Of a stretch of 25,826 bases of DNA, positions 1 through 7,839 are shown piece by piece. Position 1 is the stretch's first letter. Every line of letters starts with the position of its first letter. The DNA comes from CAJPNN01 sp041844735 (GTDB lineage: Bacteria; Bacillota; Clostridia; Peptostreptococcales; Anaerovoracaceae), in assembly GCA_041844735.1 (NCBI GenBank), contig JBGZBP010000019.1, positions 1 through 25,826 of the forward strand, read 5' to 3'. The notes beneath the pieces were generated by a model. The model did not search any database and was not told the origin of the DNA. It worked only from the letters and a program-made list of their open reading frames with translations. The position numbers and the translations under genes are program-made.

Positions 1-59
1 AATGGGAAATATAGTAAAACCTTGTAAAATGCAAGGTTGTGTAAAGTTTATAATAAATC

Positions 60-284
60 TGTGGATAAATTGATGTTGACAAAAACTGAACTTATTTGAT
101 AATAGTGATTGCAATGTGTTTGGAGCATGAAGTTTTCCACAAGGATAAGTGGATAAAATCGTATACAATCCATATTCGCTTGTGGAAAAAGCACGGAACA
201 ATCTAAAAACAGCAAATTATAAGTTGTGGGGAAATCCCGGATATAGGTTTACATAAAATTCATAAAAAAGGTTTTGGCGGATAA
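60..284. other. DnaA-box cluster, candidate replication origin or DnaA-controlled region
   Basis: This lies in the gene-free stretch 1-348. Nonamers resembling the DnaA box TTATCCACA (reverse TGTGGATAA) occur at 60-68 (perfect, - strand reading), 133-141 (TTTTCCACA, one mismatch, + reading), 148-156 (AGTGGATAA, one mismatch), 181-189 (TGTGGAAAA, one mismatch), 225-233 (TGTGGGGAA, two) and 276-284 (GGCGGATAA, two). An A/T-rich tract at about 280-340 could serve as an unwinding element. All genes from here to 11.9 kb are on the + strand, as expected on a leading strand. dnaA and dnaN are not visible, so this may instead be a regulatory or titration cluster. A 7-bp hairpin at 18-38 has no U-tract and was not called a terminator. 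Confidence 0.5.
76..103 (+). promoter_or_regulatory. Sigma-A-type promoter between DnaA boxes
   Basis: TTGACA at 76-81 is a perfect -35. GATAAT at 98-103 is a good -10 at 16-bp spacing. It points to ung, with a leader of about 240 nt. It is flanked by the perfect DnaA box at 60-68 and the box at 133-141, so DnaA binding could control it. Confidence 0.55.
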
Positions 285-354
285 AAATAAAATAAAAATC
301 TGAAAAAAATATGATGGAAAACAGAAAGAAAATTTCAATTCGGGGGACGTGAAA

Positions 355-1038
355 ATGGTAAAAATAGGTAACGATTGGGATGAAATTTTAAAGGACGAAT
401 TTGAAAAAGAGTATTATCAAAAATTAAGGGTTTTTCTAAAAGAGGAATATAGAAGCAGAGAAATTTATCCCGATATGTTTGACATTTTTAATGCATTAAA
501 ACTTACACCATACGAAAAAGTAAAGGTGGTAATTATAGGACAGGATCCCTATCATGAGCCGAACCAGGCACATGGTCTGAGTTTTTCCGTAAAATATGGT
601 GTAAGAAAACCTCCGTCACTTGAAAATATTTATAAGGAAATAGAAGAGGAACTTGGCATCAAGCCTCCGAATCACGGGAATTTAACCAAATGGGCAGAGC
701 AGGGAGTATTGCTGCTGAATTCCGTACTCACTGTAAGGAGGGGAGAAGCCAATTCACATAAGGATAAGGGATGGGAGATACTTACGGACAAGATTATAGA
801 GCACTTAAATTCCAGAGATAAGGCGATGGTGTTCCTACTCTGGGGAAGTAATGCAGGTAAGAAAGATGTTCTGATAGATAAGAAAAAGCACCTTGTGTTA
901 AAAGCCCCTCACCCGAGTCCGCTTTCAGCTTATAGGGGATTTTTCGGATGCGGACATTTTCTAGAGACAAACAGATTTTTGAAATTTAAAGGGCAGTCGG
1001 AAATAGACTGGGAACAGGGGGATTGGACAGATGAGTAA
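355..1038 (+). CDS. ung: Uracil-DNA glycosylase, family 1
   Basis: This enzyme removes uracil from DNA in the cytoplasm and starts base excision repair. The 227-residue product has the family-1 catalytic motif GQDPYH at residues 62-67, with D64 the water-activating Asp, and the HPSPLS motif at 186-191, whose His stabilises the leaving uracil. The uracil-binding loop LLLNSVLTVRRGEANSH lies between them. Length is normal for bacterial Ung. The ATG at 355 is preferred because GGGGGA at 342-347 sits 7 nt before it; an in-frame GTG at 349 would be only 1 nt from that site. It overlaps recX by 8 nt, which suggests translational coupling. The long upstream leader carries DnaA-box-like sites. Identification is firm. 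Confidence 0.96.
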   Translation: MVKIGNDWDEILKDEFEKEYYQKLRVFLKEEYRSREIYPDMFDIFNALKLTPYEKVKVVIIGQDPYHEPNQAHGLSFSVKYGVRKPPSLENIYKEIEEELGIKPPNHGNLTKWAEQGVLLLNSVLTVRRGEANSHKDKGWEILTDKIIEHLNSRDKAMVFLLWGSNAGKKDVLIDKKKHLVLKAPHPSPLSAYRGFFGCGHFLETNRFLKFKGQSEIDWEQGDWTDE

Positions 1039-1492
1039 AAATGCATATGAAGCAGGGATGCATTATTTGGGAAGAGGCATCAAATCATCGTTTCAAGTGA
1101 AGACCAAATTGAGGGAAAAGGGATTTTCTCCGGATGAAATAGAGAATGCACTGGAGGAAATAGAAAAAGACGGATATATAAATGATGAATATTATGCCGA
1201 AGCAATGGCAAGGAGCATGTTTGAAAAAAATAGAGGGACACAGAAAATAAGAGATTATCTGAGAGCAAAGGGAGTAGCGGACAAAACCATAAAAGAAGCC
1301 ATAGAAAAAACGGTAAATCCGCAGCAGGAGCTCGAAAACGGCATAGAACTTGCAAGCAAAATCATAGAATACGACGACCTTTATAATGCCAAGGGACGAC
1401 TGGACGGAAGGTCAAGAGATAAAATAATAAGAAAGCTGGTTAACAGGGGCTACAGTTTGGGTGTTGCGATAAAAGTGTTGGAGCATTTTTAG
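1031..1492 (+). CDS. recX: RecX-family regulator of RecA
   Basis: RecX proteins bind RecA filaments and modulate their extension, restraining strand exchange. The 153-residue product is mostly helical, with the repeated three-helix modules of the family: the KLREKGFSPDEIENALEEIE region, then DGYINDEYYAEAMARSMF, then GTQKIRDYLRAKGV. Length is near the family norm (150-270). The ATG at 1031 lies inside the end of ung, 8 nt upstream of its end, with a G-rich ribosome site at about 1017-1021. In many bacteria recX follows recA; here it is coupled to ung, which still makes a repair-themed pair. No clear terminator follows before the next promoter. Confidence 0.88.
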   Translation: MSKNAYEAGMHYLGRGIKSSFQVKTKLREKGFSPDEIENALEEIEKDGYINDEYYAEAMARSMFEKNRGTQKIRDYLRAKGVADKTIKEAIEKTVNPQQELENGIELASKIIEYDDLYNAKGRLDGRSRDKIIRKLVNRGYSLGVAIKVLEHF

Positions 1493-1570
1493 GAAAATAT
1501 CTGCGTGTTAAAAAACGAAATGTGTAAGAAGCCGATTTTAAAATATTTTAATGATAATATCGAATTGATG

Positions 1571-1584
1571 TGTTATACTATAAT
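1571..1584 (+). promoter_or_regulatory. Extended -10 promoter before the radical SAM gene
   Basis: TGTTATACT at 1571-1579 fits an extended -10 (TGnTATAAT), and it overlaps a second TATAAT at 1579-1584. No good -35 is visible. It lies about 30 nt before the next gene and after the end of recX. Confidence 0.45.
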
Positions 1585-1609
1585 ACATTAGCCGGCTAAA
1601 GAGGTGAAG

Positions 1610-2644
1610 ATGAAGACGAATGCTATTATTCCAATATTTATTCCACATTTGGGTTGCAATAATGACTGTGTATTCTGTAATCAGAGAAAAATAACAGCCG
1701 TATCCGGTGAACCGACACTTGATGATATAAAAAGGACCGTTGAAAACTATAAGAGTACGCTGGTCGGGAAAAAGGTGGATATCGCATTTTATGGGGGAAG
1801 CTTTACAGGTCTTCCGTTGGAAAAGCAGCGTTATTACCTGGAGTATGCAAATCATCTGAAAGAGGATGGGGTAATATCGGAAATTCATCTGTCGACAAGA
1901 CCTGATTATATCGACAAGTATGTAGTTGAGTTTCTTGCGGACTATGGGGTTGATTTATGCGAACTCGGGGTGCAATCATTCGATGAAAAGGTACTTATAA
2001 AAAGCAAAAGAGGACATGGCGTAGCGGATGTTTACAGGGCATGTGACGCCATAAAAGAGTCCGACATTGAATTGGGAATACAGCTTATGATAGGGTTGCC
2101 GGGCGACAGCTATGAGAGCTGTATATTTTCTGCGAAAGAAGCAGCGAAAATACGCCCGAAGGCTTCAAGGTTGTATCCTACGGTTGTGATCGACGAAACG
2201 GAACTGTATGATATGTACAGAATCGGCGAATATATACCGCCGGACGAGGAAGAAATATTAAAAAGAGCCTGCGGCATGTATGAAATTTTATCCGCAGCAG
2301 GGATTTATGTAATGCGAATAGGGCTTAAGGCTACCGACAATATAAACGGGGAAAATGTAAGGGGTGCATATCATCCGGCGATTGGAAGCAAGGTCAAGTC
2401 TATGGTGATGTTGAAAAAAATGATGAAAAAATTTGATGCCGTGCTTGCTGCAAGTGCCGGCGGTGATATCGAATATGTCACATTCTACTCAAACGCTAAG
2501 AGCTTTTCGGATCTTGTGGGGCATGGGGGCGTTAATAAAAAATATTTTGCTGATCAATACCCGTATATAAAGTTTGCGTATGGGGCAGATGATAGATTAA
2601 AACCGGAGGAGTGCGGTTGCCTGCCTCTGAGAAAGAAAGGATAG
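1610..2644 (+). CDS. Elp3-like radical SAM protein
   Basis: The product has 344 residues. The radical SAM Fe4S4 motif is C16-x3-C20-x2-C23 in HLGCNNDCVFC, followed by the SAM-side motif FYGGSFTGL and the conserved STRPDYID and ELGVQSFDEKVL segments. These are typical of the Elp3/COG1243-like and oxygen-independent coproporphyrinogen oxidase-like radical SAM branch. The C-terminal acetyltransferase domain of true Elp3 is absent; the protein instead ends in a conserved tail with GHGGVNKKYF. Substrate is unknown; tRNA modification is the usual guess for this branch but is inference here. ATG 1610 is chosen because GAGG at 1601-1604 lies 5 nt upstream; the in-frame GTG at 1604 would overlap that site. 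The next gene starts 5 nt after the stop. Confidence 0.85.
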   Translation: MKTNAIIPIFIPHLGCNNDCVFCNQRKITAVSGEPTLDDIKRTVENYKSTLVGKKVDIAFYGGSFTGLPLEKQRYYLEYANHLKEDGVISEIHLSTRPDYIDKYVVEFLADYGVDLCELGVQSFDEKVLIKSKRGHGVADVYRACDAIKESDIELGIQLMIGLPGDSYESCIFSAKEAAKIRPKASRLYPTVVIDETELYDMYRIGEYIPPDEEEILKRACGMYEILSAAGIYVMRIGLKATDNINGENVRGAYHPAIGSKVKSMVMLKKMMKKFDAVLAASAGGDIEYVTFYSNAKSFSDLVGHGGVNKKYFADQYPYIKFAYGADDRLKPEECGCLPLRKKG

Positions 2645-2649
2645 AGATT

Positions 2650-2913
2650 ATGAAAGCGGTAATAACAGTAATCGGAAAAGATATGGTAGGTATATTGGCA
2701 CGTGTGAGTCAGTCGTGTGCGGATGTGAATGCAAATGTAGTAGAGGTGACACAGACCGTATTGCAGGAATATTTCGCTATGATAATGATTGTCGATATAT
2801 CGAAGATGAACTGTGAATTAAATCAATTGAGCGAAAATCTGACTAAAAATGTACAGGGTATGAGCATTCATGTGATGCATGAAGATATTTTCAATTCAAT
2901 GCACAGAATATAA
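2650..2913 (+). CDS. ACT-domain protein, UPF0237 family
   Basis: This 87-residue protein is essentially one ACT domain: the MKAVITVIGKDMVGILARVS start (strand, then the glycine turn that often binds an amino acid), the NVVEVTQTVLQEYFAMIMIVD strand pair, and a C-terminal helix and strand. ACT domains usually sense small ligands such as amino acids, but no ligand is known for this family. The reading frame stays open upstream to 2611; ATG 2650 is chosen because the ACT fold starts there and AAAGG at 2636-2640 is correctly placed. It sits 5 nt after the radical SAM gene and 19 nt before the UPF0210 gene. This two-gene pairing recurs in Firmicutes and suggests that it acts with UPF0210. Confidence 0.88.
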   Translation: MKAVITVIGKDMVGILARVSQSCADVNANVVEVTQTVLQEYFAMIMIVDISKMNCELNQLSENLTKNVQGMSIHVMHEDIFNSMHRI

Positions 2914-2932
2914 TGTCGGGGGATATGTAATT

Positions 2933-4291
2933 ATGTTAAATATGTCGGATATAATGGAAACCATCAATATGATTGAAAATGAGAATCTCGATATAAGAAC
3001 TATAACTATGGGAATCTCACTTATAGATTGTATGGATGCGGACATTGACAGATCTTGTGAAAAAGTTTACAACAAGATATACAAGTATGCGAAAGATTTG
3101 GTGAAAACGGGAGAACAGATAGAGGCAAAATATGGTATTCCCATAATAAATAAAAGAATTTCCGTGACGCCTGTTTCGATGTTGGTGGGAGCATCGGGTG
3201 GAGACCCGGTGAAATATGCACTTACACTTGAGAAAGTATCAAGGGCGGTAGGAGTTAACTTTATAGGGGGCTATTCCGCATTGGTACACAAAGGATTTGC
3301 ACCGGGAGATATGGAGCTGATTAAATCTATACCCGAGGCATTGGCAAAGACGGAGCATGTGTGTTCGTCGGTCAACATAGGGAGCACGAAGTCGGGAATC
3401 AATATGGACGCTGTAGAAATGATGGGAAGATGCATAAAGGATGCTGCGGAGATGACGAAAAATGAGCAGTGCATAGGAGCGGCTAAGCTTGTAGTGTTTT
3501 GCAATGCTCCGGAGGACAATCCGTTCATGGCCGGGGCGTTCCACGGAGTGGGTGAGCCTGATTGTGTCATTAATGTAGGAGTATCGGGCCCCGGCGTGGT
3601 AAGAGCGGCGTTGGAAAAAATATCTGACGATGCTCCTTTGAATGAGGTTGCGGATGTAATAAAAAAGACGGCGTTTAAGATAACCAGAATGGGTCAGCTT
3701 GTGGGAAGTGAAGCATCCAAGATGCTCGGTGTACCTTTCGGAATTGTAGACTTATCTTTGGCACCGACTCCTGCGGTAGGAGATTCTGTAGCACATATAC
3801 TTGAGGAAATAGGACTTGAAGTATGTGGGACTCATGGTACGACGGCGGCTTTGGCAATGTTGAATGATGCTGTGAAGAAAGGTGGAGTAATGGCGTCTTC
3901 AAGCGTTGGGGGGCTATCGGGAGCATTTATACCGGTGTCCGAGGATGCAGGGATGATTAATGCTGCGGAAAAAGGTGTACTGAAGCTTGAGAAACTTGAG
4001 GCGATGACGGCGGTTTGCTCGGTGGGTCTTGATATGATTGTACTGCCCGGAGAGACAACGGCAGAAACGTTATCCGCAATTATAGCTGATGAAGCGGCTA
4101 TAGGCATGGTGAATTCCAAGACTACGGCAGTGAGACTTATTCCGGCTATAGGTAAAAAGTCCGGAGATGTTCTCGAATTCGGCGGATTGCTGGGCAGCGG
4201 CCCGGTGATGGACATCAATCCGATATCGGCGGCGAAAATGATTAAAAGGGGAGGAAGAATCCCTGCGCCGATGCAAAGTTTAAAAAATTGA
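2933..4291 (+). CDS. UPF0210 (PFL) family protein
   Basis: The 452-residue product matches the UPF0210/DUF711 family in length and in motifs. It opens with MLNMSDIMETINMIENENLDIRTITMGISLIDC, followed by INKRISVTPVSMLVG, then AFHGVGEPDCVINVGVSGPGVV, and ends with GGRIPAPMQSLKN. The fold is related to glycyl-radical enzymes of the pyruvate formate-lyase class, but no activase or biochemical role is established for it. The open frame extends to 2879, but ATG 2933 gives the family start and has GGGGGA at 2918-2923 about 10 nt upstream. It is the last gene of the radical SAM-UPF0237-UPF0210 unit. The next promoter starts 24 nt after its stop, and no terminator was seen between them. Confidence 0.9.
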   Translation: MLNMSDIMETINMIENENLDIRTITMGISLIDCMDADIDRSCEKVYNKIYKYAKDLVKTGEQIEAKYGIPIINKRISVTPVSMLVGASGGDPVKYALTLEKVSRAVGVNFIGGYSALVHKGFAPGDMELIKSIPEALAKTEHVCSSVNIGSTKSGINMDAVEMMGRCIKDAAEMTKNEQCIGAAKLVVFCNAPEDNPFMAGAFHGVGEPDCVINVGVSGPGVVRAALEKISDDAPLNEVADVIKKTAFKITRMGQLVGSEASKMLGVPFGIVDLSLAPTPAVGDSVAHILEEIGLEVCGTHGTTAALAMLNDAVKKGGVMASSSVGGLSGAFIPVSEDAGMINAAEKGVLKLEKLEAMTAVCSVGLDMIVLPGETTAETLSAIIADEAAIGMVNSKTTAVRLIPAIGKKSGDVLEFGGLLGSGPVMDINPISAAKMIKRGGRIPAPMQSLKN

Positions 4292-4315
4292 TATAGAATC
4301 GGATAAAAATAGATG

Positions 4316-4344
4316 TTGACAATATGAGGCTATGCCTATAAAAT
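4316..4344 (+). promoter_or_regulatory. Promoter of the ileS T-box transcript
   Basis: TTGACA at 4316-4321 is a perfect -35. The -10 is within TATAAAAT at 4337-4344; TAAAAT at 4339-4344 gives a 17-bp spacer. It lies just upstream of the T-box leader. Confidence 0.7.
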
Positions 4345-4379
4345 AATCAATATTAAAAATTAAATAACAAATATTTAAA

Positions 4380-4664
4380 TGCTATGAAGCAGGACAGTAG
4401 ATTCAGTGGAAACTCAGGAGAGAGGCTCGTAAGGTGAGAGGAGTCGGGGGAAGCTGTATTGAAAATCACCTGTGAGCAGGTTTTCTGAACAAGTATGCAG
4501 CACGGAAGAAAATATGGTTTGGATACGAGATAAATCGGTGCAACTTTACTAAGAAAACTCGGCTGTCGCACGTTAAGCGACTTAGAGGTGACCTTGAATG
4601 AGGTTACCAGGGTGGTACCGCGTTAAAACGTCCCTGGGCTTGCAGTTTGCAAGTCCATTTTTTT
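4380..4664 (+). promoter_or_regulatory. T-box riboswitch leader, isoleucine type
   Basis: The 449-nt stretch 4292-4740 holds this tRNA-sensing leader. Stem I begins near 4385 with the S-turn AGTA at 4396-4399. The best specifier codon is ATT (Ile) at 4458-4460, placed by pairing 4404-4407 with 4453-4456; an ATC at 4465-4467 is an alternative. The conserved T-box AGGGTGGTACCGCG is at 4609-4622. Its bulge TGGT would pair with the NCCA end of a tRNA with A73, as in tRNA-Ile. Uncharged tRNA-Ile should favour the antiterminator and read-through into ileS. Specifier choice is inferred from pairing, not modelled. Confidence 0.93.
4636..4664 (+). terminator. T-box-controlled terminator
   Basis: GGGCTTGCA at 4636-4644 pairs with TGCAAGTCC at 4648-4656 (with one G-U pair) and is followed by seven T at 4658-4664. 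It competes with the antiterminator formed around the T-box sequence just upstream. Confidence 0.88.
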
Positions 4665-4740
4665 ATGTATATTGTTGATATGCATATGCGTCATATGCGT
4701 GAGGCCCCGATTGCTAAAAATATCAAAGGAGTGAAAATTT

Positions 4741-7700
4741 ATGTTCAAAAAATTATCAGATAAACCGATAGCTGAGCTTCAAATGCAGCAGGCAAATAAA
4801 TGGGAAGAAGATAACCTGCTTGAAAAATGCGTGACATCAAGAAAAGAAGGGAAGTCATTTGTGTTCTATGAAGGTCCTCCGACAGCGAACGGAAGACCGG
4901 GAATACATCATGTTATAGCAAGAGCGTTGAAAGACTCAGTCTGCAGATACAAGACGATGAAAGGATTTGCAGTAAAAAGAAAAGCGGGTTGGGACACGCA
5001 CGGACTTCCTGTTGAAATAGAGGTTGAAAAGCAACTGAACATGAGCGGGAAACAGGATATAGAAAAATACGGAATAAAAGAATTCAATGAGAAGTGCAGG
5101 GAATCTGTTTTCACATATGAGGGTATGTGGAGAGAGATGACCAAGAGAATGGGATACCTGATAGACTTGGACAATCCGTACATTACTTTGGACAATAATT
5201 TTATAGAAAGCGGCTGGTGGATTCTTAAAAAATTCTTTGATGAAGGATTGATTTATGAGGGACACAAAATATTGCCGTACTGCCCAAGATGCGGAACGGG
5301 TCTTGCATCACACGAGGTGGCGCAGGGGTACAAGGAAGTGAAAGTTAATACGTTGGTGGCTAAGTTTAAGAAAAAGGATGAAGATGCGTATTTTCTTGCA
5401 TGGACAACTACTCCTTGGACTCTTGCATCGAATGTAGCTCTTACGGTAGGTCCGGAGTATGACTATTTAAAAGTAAGACAAAATGATGAGGTTTACTATG
5501 TAGGCAAGGCGTTGGCGGACAGGGTGCTTGGAGAGGACAGCTATGAAGTTTTGGAGGAAATGAAAGGTAGAGACTTGGAATATGCCGAGTATGAACAGCT
5601 TATGCCTTTTGCCTCTGTCGATAAAAAGGCGTTTTTTGTGACATGCGGAGATTATGTTACAACAGATGACGGTACGGGAATAGTTCATACGGCACCTGCA
5701 TACGGTGAGGATGACTATCAAACCGGAAGAAGATATGATCTGCCTGTAGTCAACTTGGTAGATGAGGACGGTAAATACACGGATACCCCATGGAAGGGCA
5801 AAGGAGTAATGGATGAAGGTGTAGATGTCGAAATAATGAAGTGGCTGGCGGCAGAGAACAAGATTTATTCAAAGCAGAAGATGGAGCATAATTATCCTCA
5901 CTGCTGGAGATGCGGTACACCGCTGATATACTACGCTAAACCGAGCTGGTATATCGAGATGACGAAGCTGAAAGATCAGTTGGTAGCTAACAACAATTCT
6001 GTAAACTGGTTTCCGGACTATGTAGGAGAAAAAAGATTCGGTAATTGGCTTGAGAACGTTAACGATTGGGCGATTTCAAGAAACAGATATTGGGGAACTC
6101 CTATTAATATATGGAGATGCGAATGCGGGCATTTGGAATCGATAGGCTCAAGAAAGGAATTGGTGGAAAAAGCCGTTGAGAATATTGATGAGAGCATAGA
6201 GCTGCACAGACCGTATGTGGATGATGTACATATTAAGTGTGAAAAGTGTGGAAAGACAATGTCCAGAATACCTGAGGTTATGGACTGCTGGTTTGATTCG
6301 GGCTCCATGCCTTTTGCGCAGCACCATTATCCTTTCGAGAATGCGGAGAACTTTGATGAAGAATTGTTCCCGGCGGACTTTATTTGCGAGGGTATAGATC
6401 AGACCAGAGGTTGGTTTTATTCTTTGATGGCAATTTCCACATTTGTGAAAGGCAGGTCACCTTATAAAAATGTACTCGTAAACGATTTGATTCTGGATAA
6501 AGACGGCAAAAAAATGTCAAAATCCAGAGGAAATACCGTGGATCCTTTCGCATTATTCGATAAATACGGTGCAGATGCGACCAGGTGGTATTTGCTATAT
6601 ACATCGCCGGCATGGTCTCCGACAAAATTTGATGAAGACGGCCTGATAGAAATCGTAAGCAAGTTCTTCGGAACTCTTAGAAATGTGTATAATTTCTTTG
6701 TACTTTATTCCAACCAGGATGACATTGATGTGAAGAAGCTGAACGTGCCTGTGGCGGAAAGACCTGAACCGGACAGATGGATAATATCAAAATATAACAC
6801 TTTGGTGGCAGAGGTTACCGAAGAGATGGATAAATATGACCATATGAAATCGGTAAGAAAGATACAGGATTTTGTAGTGGAGGATTTATCCAACTGGTAT
6901 ATAAGACGTGCAAGAAGAAGATTCTATGGTGATTTAAATGATGATAAAAAATCCGTATATTTGACAACTTGGGAAGTGCTTGAGGGCGTAAGCAGGTTGG
7001 CAGCTCCTTTTGCACCGTTCTTAACGGATGAAATATATCAGAATCTTTCGGGTGAGGAATCTGTTCATTTGGCGGACTATCCTGTTTGTGATGAAAGTCT
7101 GATAGATGCAAAGGTTCAGGAAAGAATGGATTTGGTTAGAGACTTGGCGGCACTCGGAAGAGGGGCAAGAGAGAAAGAAAAGATAAAGGTAAGGCAGCCT
7201 ATAGGAGAAATCCTGGTAGACGGCAAGTATGAAGGGCTTATAGGAGATTTAACCGATCTTATAAAGGAAGAGCTTAACGTTAAAAAGGTAGTGTTTGCAA
7301 AGGATTTAACTAAATATATGGATTTCGTGCTAAAACCTAACTTCAAGGTAGTAGGTCCGGTTTTGGGCGGCAAAATCAAGAGTTTCGGCGGAGCTGTGGC
7401 AAAGCTGAATCCTGCCGACGCTATCGGTGAACTGGATGCAACAGGAAAAATCGTTATGCTTTTAGACGGCGAGAGATTTGACGTTACAAGGGATATGCTT
7501 GACGTGCAGATTAAGGCGAAAGAAGGATTTGCGGTAGCTATGGAAAATAACTTGTTTACCATACTTGACACTAACCTTACGGAGGAGTTGGTGACCGAGG
7601 GACTTGCAAGAGAATTTGTTTCAAAGATTCAGCAGATGAGAAAGCAGAATGATTTTGAGATGATGGACAGAATAAAAATCTACTATGCAGGTGATGAGGA

Positions 7701-7839
7701 AGTTCGCAAAGCCGTGAATGAATATGAGGAGCATATAAAGAAAGAAACCCTTGCAGATTTCATAGTTGAGGGTGAAACTGATGGTGCGGAGTATGACTTG
7801 AACGGGCACAAGACAGGCATGAAGGTGGAAAGAGCATAA
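4741..7839 (+). CDS. ileS: Isoleucyl-tRNA synthetase, type 2 (IleRS2)
   Basis: This class I synthetase charges tRNA-Ile. At 1032 residues it matches the long, eukaryote-like IleRS2 type rather than the roughly 920-residue IleRS1. The first signature lies in FYEGPPTANGRPGIHHV: the four HIGH positions read GIHH at 54-57, so the first and third residues are swapped. KMSKS is intact at 591-595. The CP1 editing insert carries TTPWTLASN and DDGTGIVHTAPAYGEDD. Cys pairs CPRC, CWRC, CEC and CEKC suggest zinc-ribbon modules in the inserts, and the IleRS1 C-terminal zinc knuckle is absent. IleRS2 enzymes are known for mupirocin resistance, and GXHH variants for very high resistance. A T-box leader controls the gene. 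Its stop overlaps the rlmN start by 1 nt. Confidence 0.97.
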   Translation: MFKKLSDKPIAELQMQQANKWEEDNLLEKCVTSRKEGKSFVFYEGPPTANGRPGIHHVIARALKDSVCRYKTMKGFAVKRKAGWDTHGLPVEIEVEKQLNMSGKQDIEKYGIKEFNEKCRESVFTYEGMWREMTKRMGYLIDLDNPYITLDNNFIESGWWILKKFFDEGLIYEGHKILPYCPRCGTGLASHEVAQGYKEVKVNTLVAKFKKKDEDAYFLAWTTTPWTLASNVALTVGPEYDYLKVRQNDEVYYVGKALADRVLGEDSYEVLEEMKGRDLEYAEYEQLMPFASVDKKAFFVTCGDYVTTDDGTGIVHTAPAYGEDDYQTGRRYDLPVVNLVDEDGKYTDTPWKGKGVMDEGVDVEIMKWLAAENKIYSKQKMEHNYPHCWRCGTPLIYYAKPSWYIEMTKLKDQLVANNNSVNWFPDYVGEKRFGNWLENVNDWAISRNRYWGTPINIWRCECGHLESIGSRKELVEKAVENIDESIELHRPYVDDVHIKCEKCGKTMSRIPEVMDCWFDSGSMPFAQHHYPFENAENFDEELFPADFICEGIDQTRGWFYSLMAISTFVKGRSPYKNVLVNDLILDKDGKKMSKSRGNTVDPFALFDKYGADATRWYLLYTSPAWSPTKFDEDGLIEIVSKFFGTLRNVYNFFVLYSNQDDIDVKKLNVPVAERPEPDRWIISKYNTLVAEVTEEMDKYDHMKSVRKIQDFVVEDLSNWYIRRARRRFYGDLNDDKKSVYLTTWEVLEGVSRLAAPFAPFLTDEIYQNLSGEESVHLADYPVCDESLIDAKVQERMDLVRDLAALGRGAREKEKIKVRQPIGEILVDGKYEGLIGDLTDLIKEELNVKKVVFAKDLTKYMDFVLKPNFKVVGPVLGGKIKSFGGAVAKLNPADAIGELDATGKIVMLLDGERFDVTRDMLDVQIKAKEGFAVAMENNLFTILDTNLTEELVTEGLAREFVSKIQQMRKQNDFEMMDRIKIYYAGDEEVRKAVNEYEEHIKKETLADFIVEGETDGAEYDLNGHKTGMKVERA

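Noticed and set aside
18..38. Hairpin AACCTTG/CAAGGTT near the left edge
   Set aside because: Seven pairs with no following T-run; too weak to call a terminator without the sequence to the left.
7116..7571. Long - strand open frame (151 codons) inside ileS
   Set aside because: It is a shadow of ileS: Ser/Ile/Thr-rich translation, no ribosome site and no recognisable domain. The same applies to the other antisense frames over ung, UPF0210, feoB and the VWA gene.
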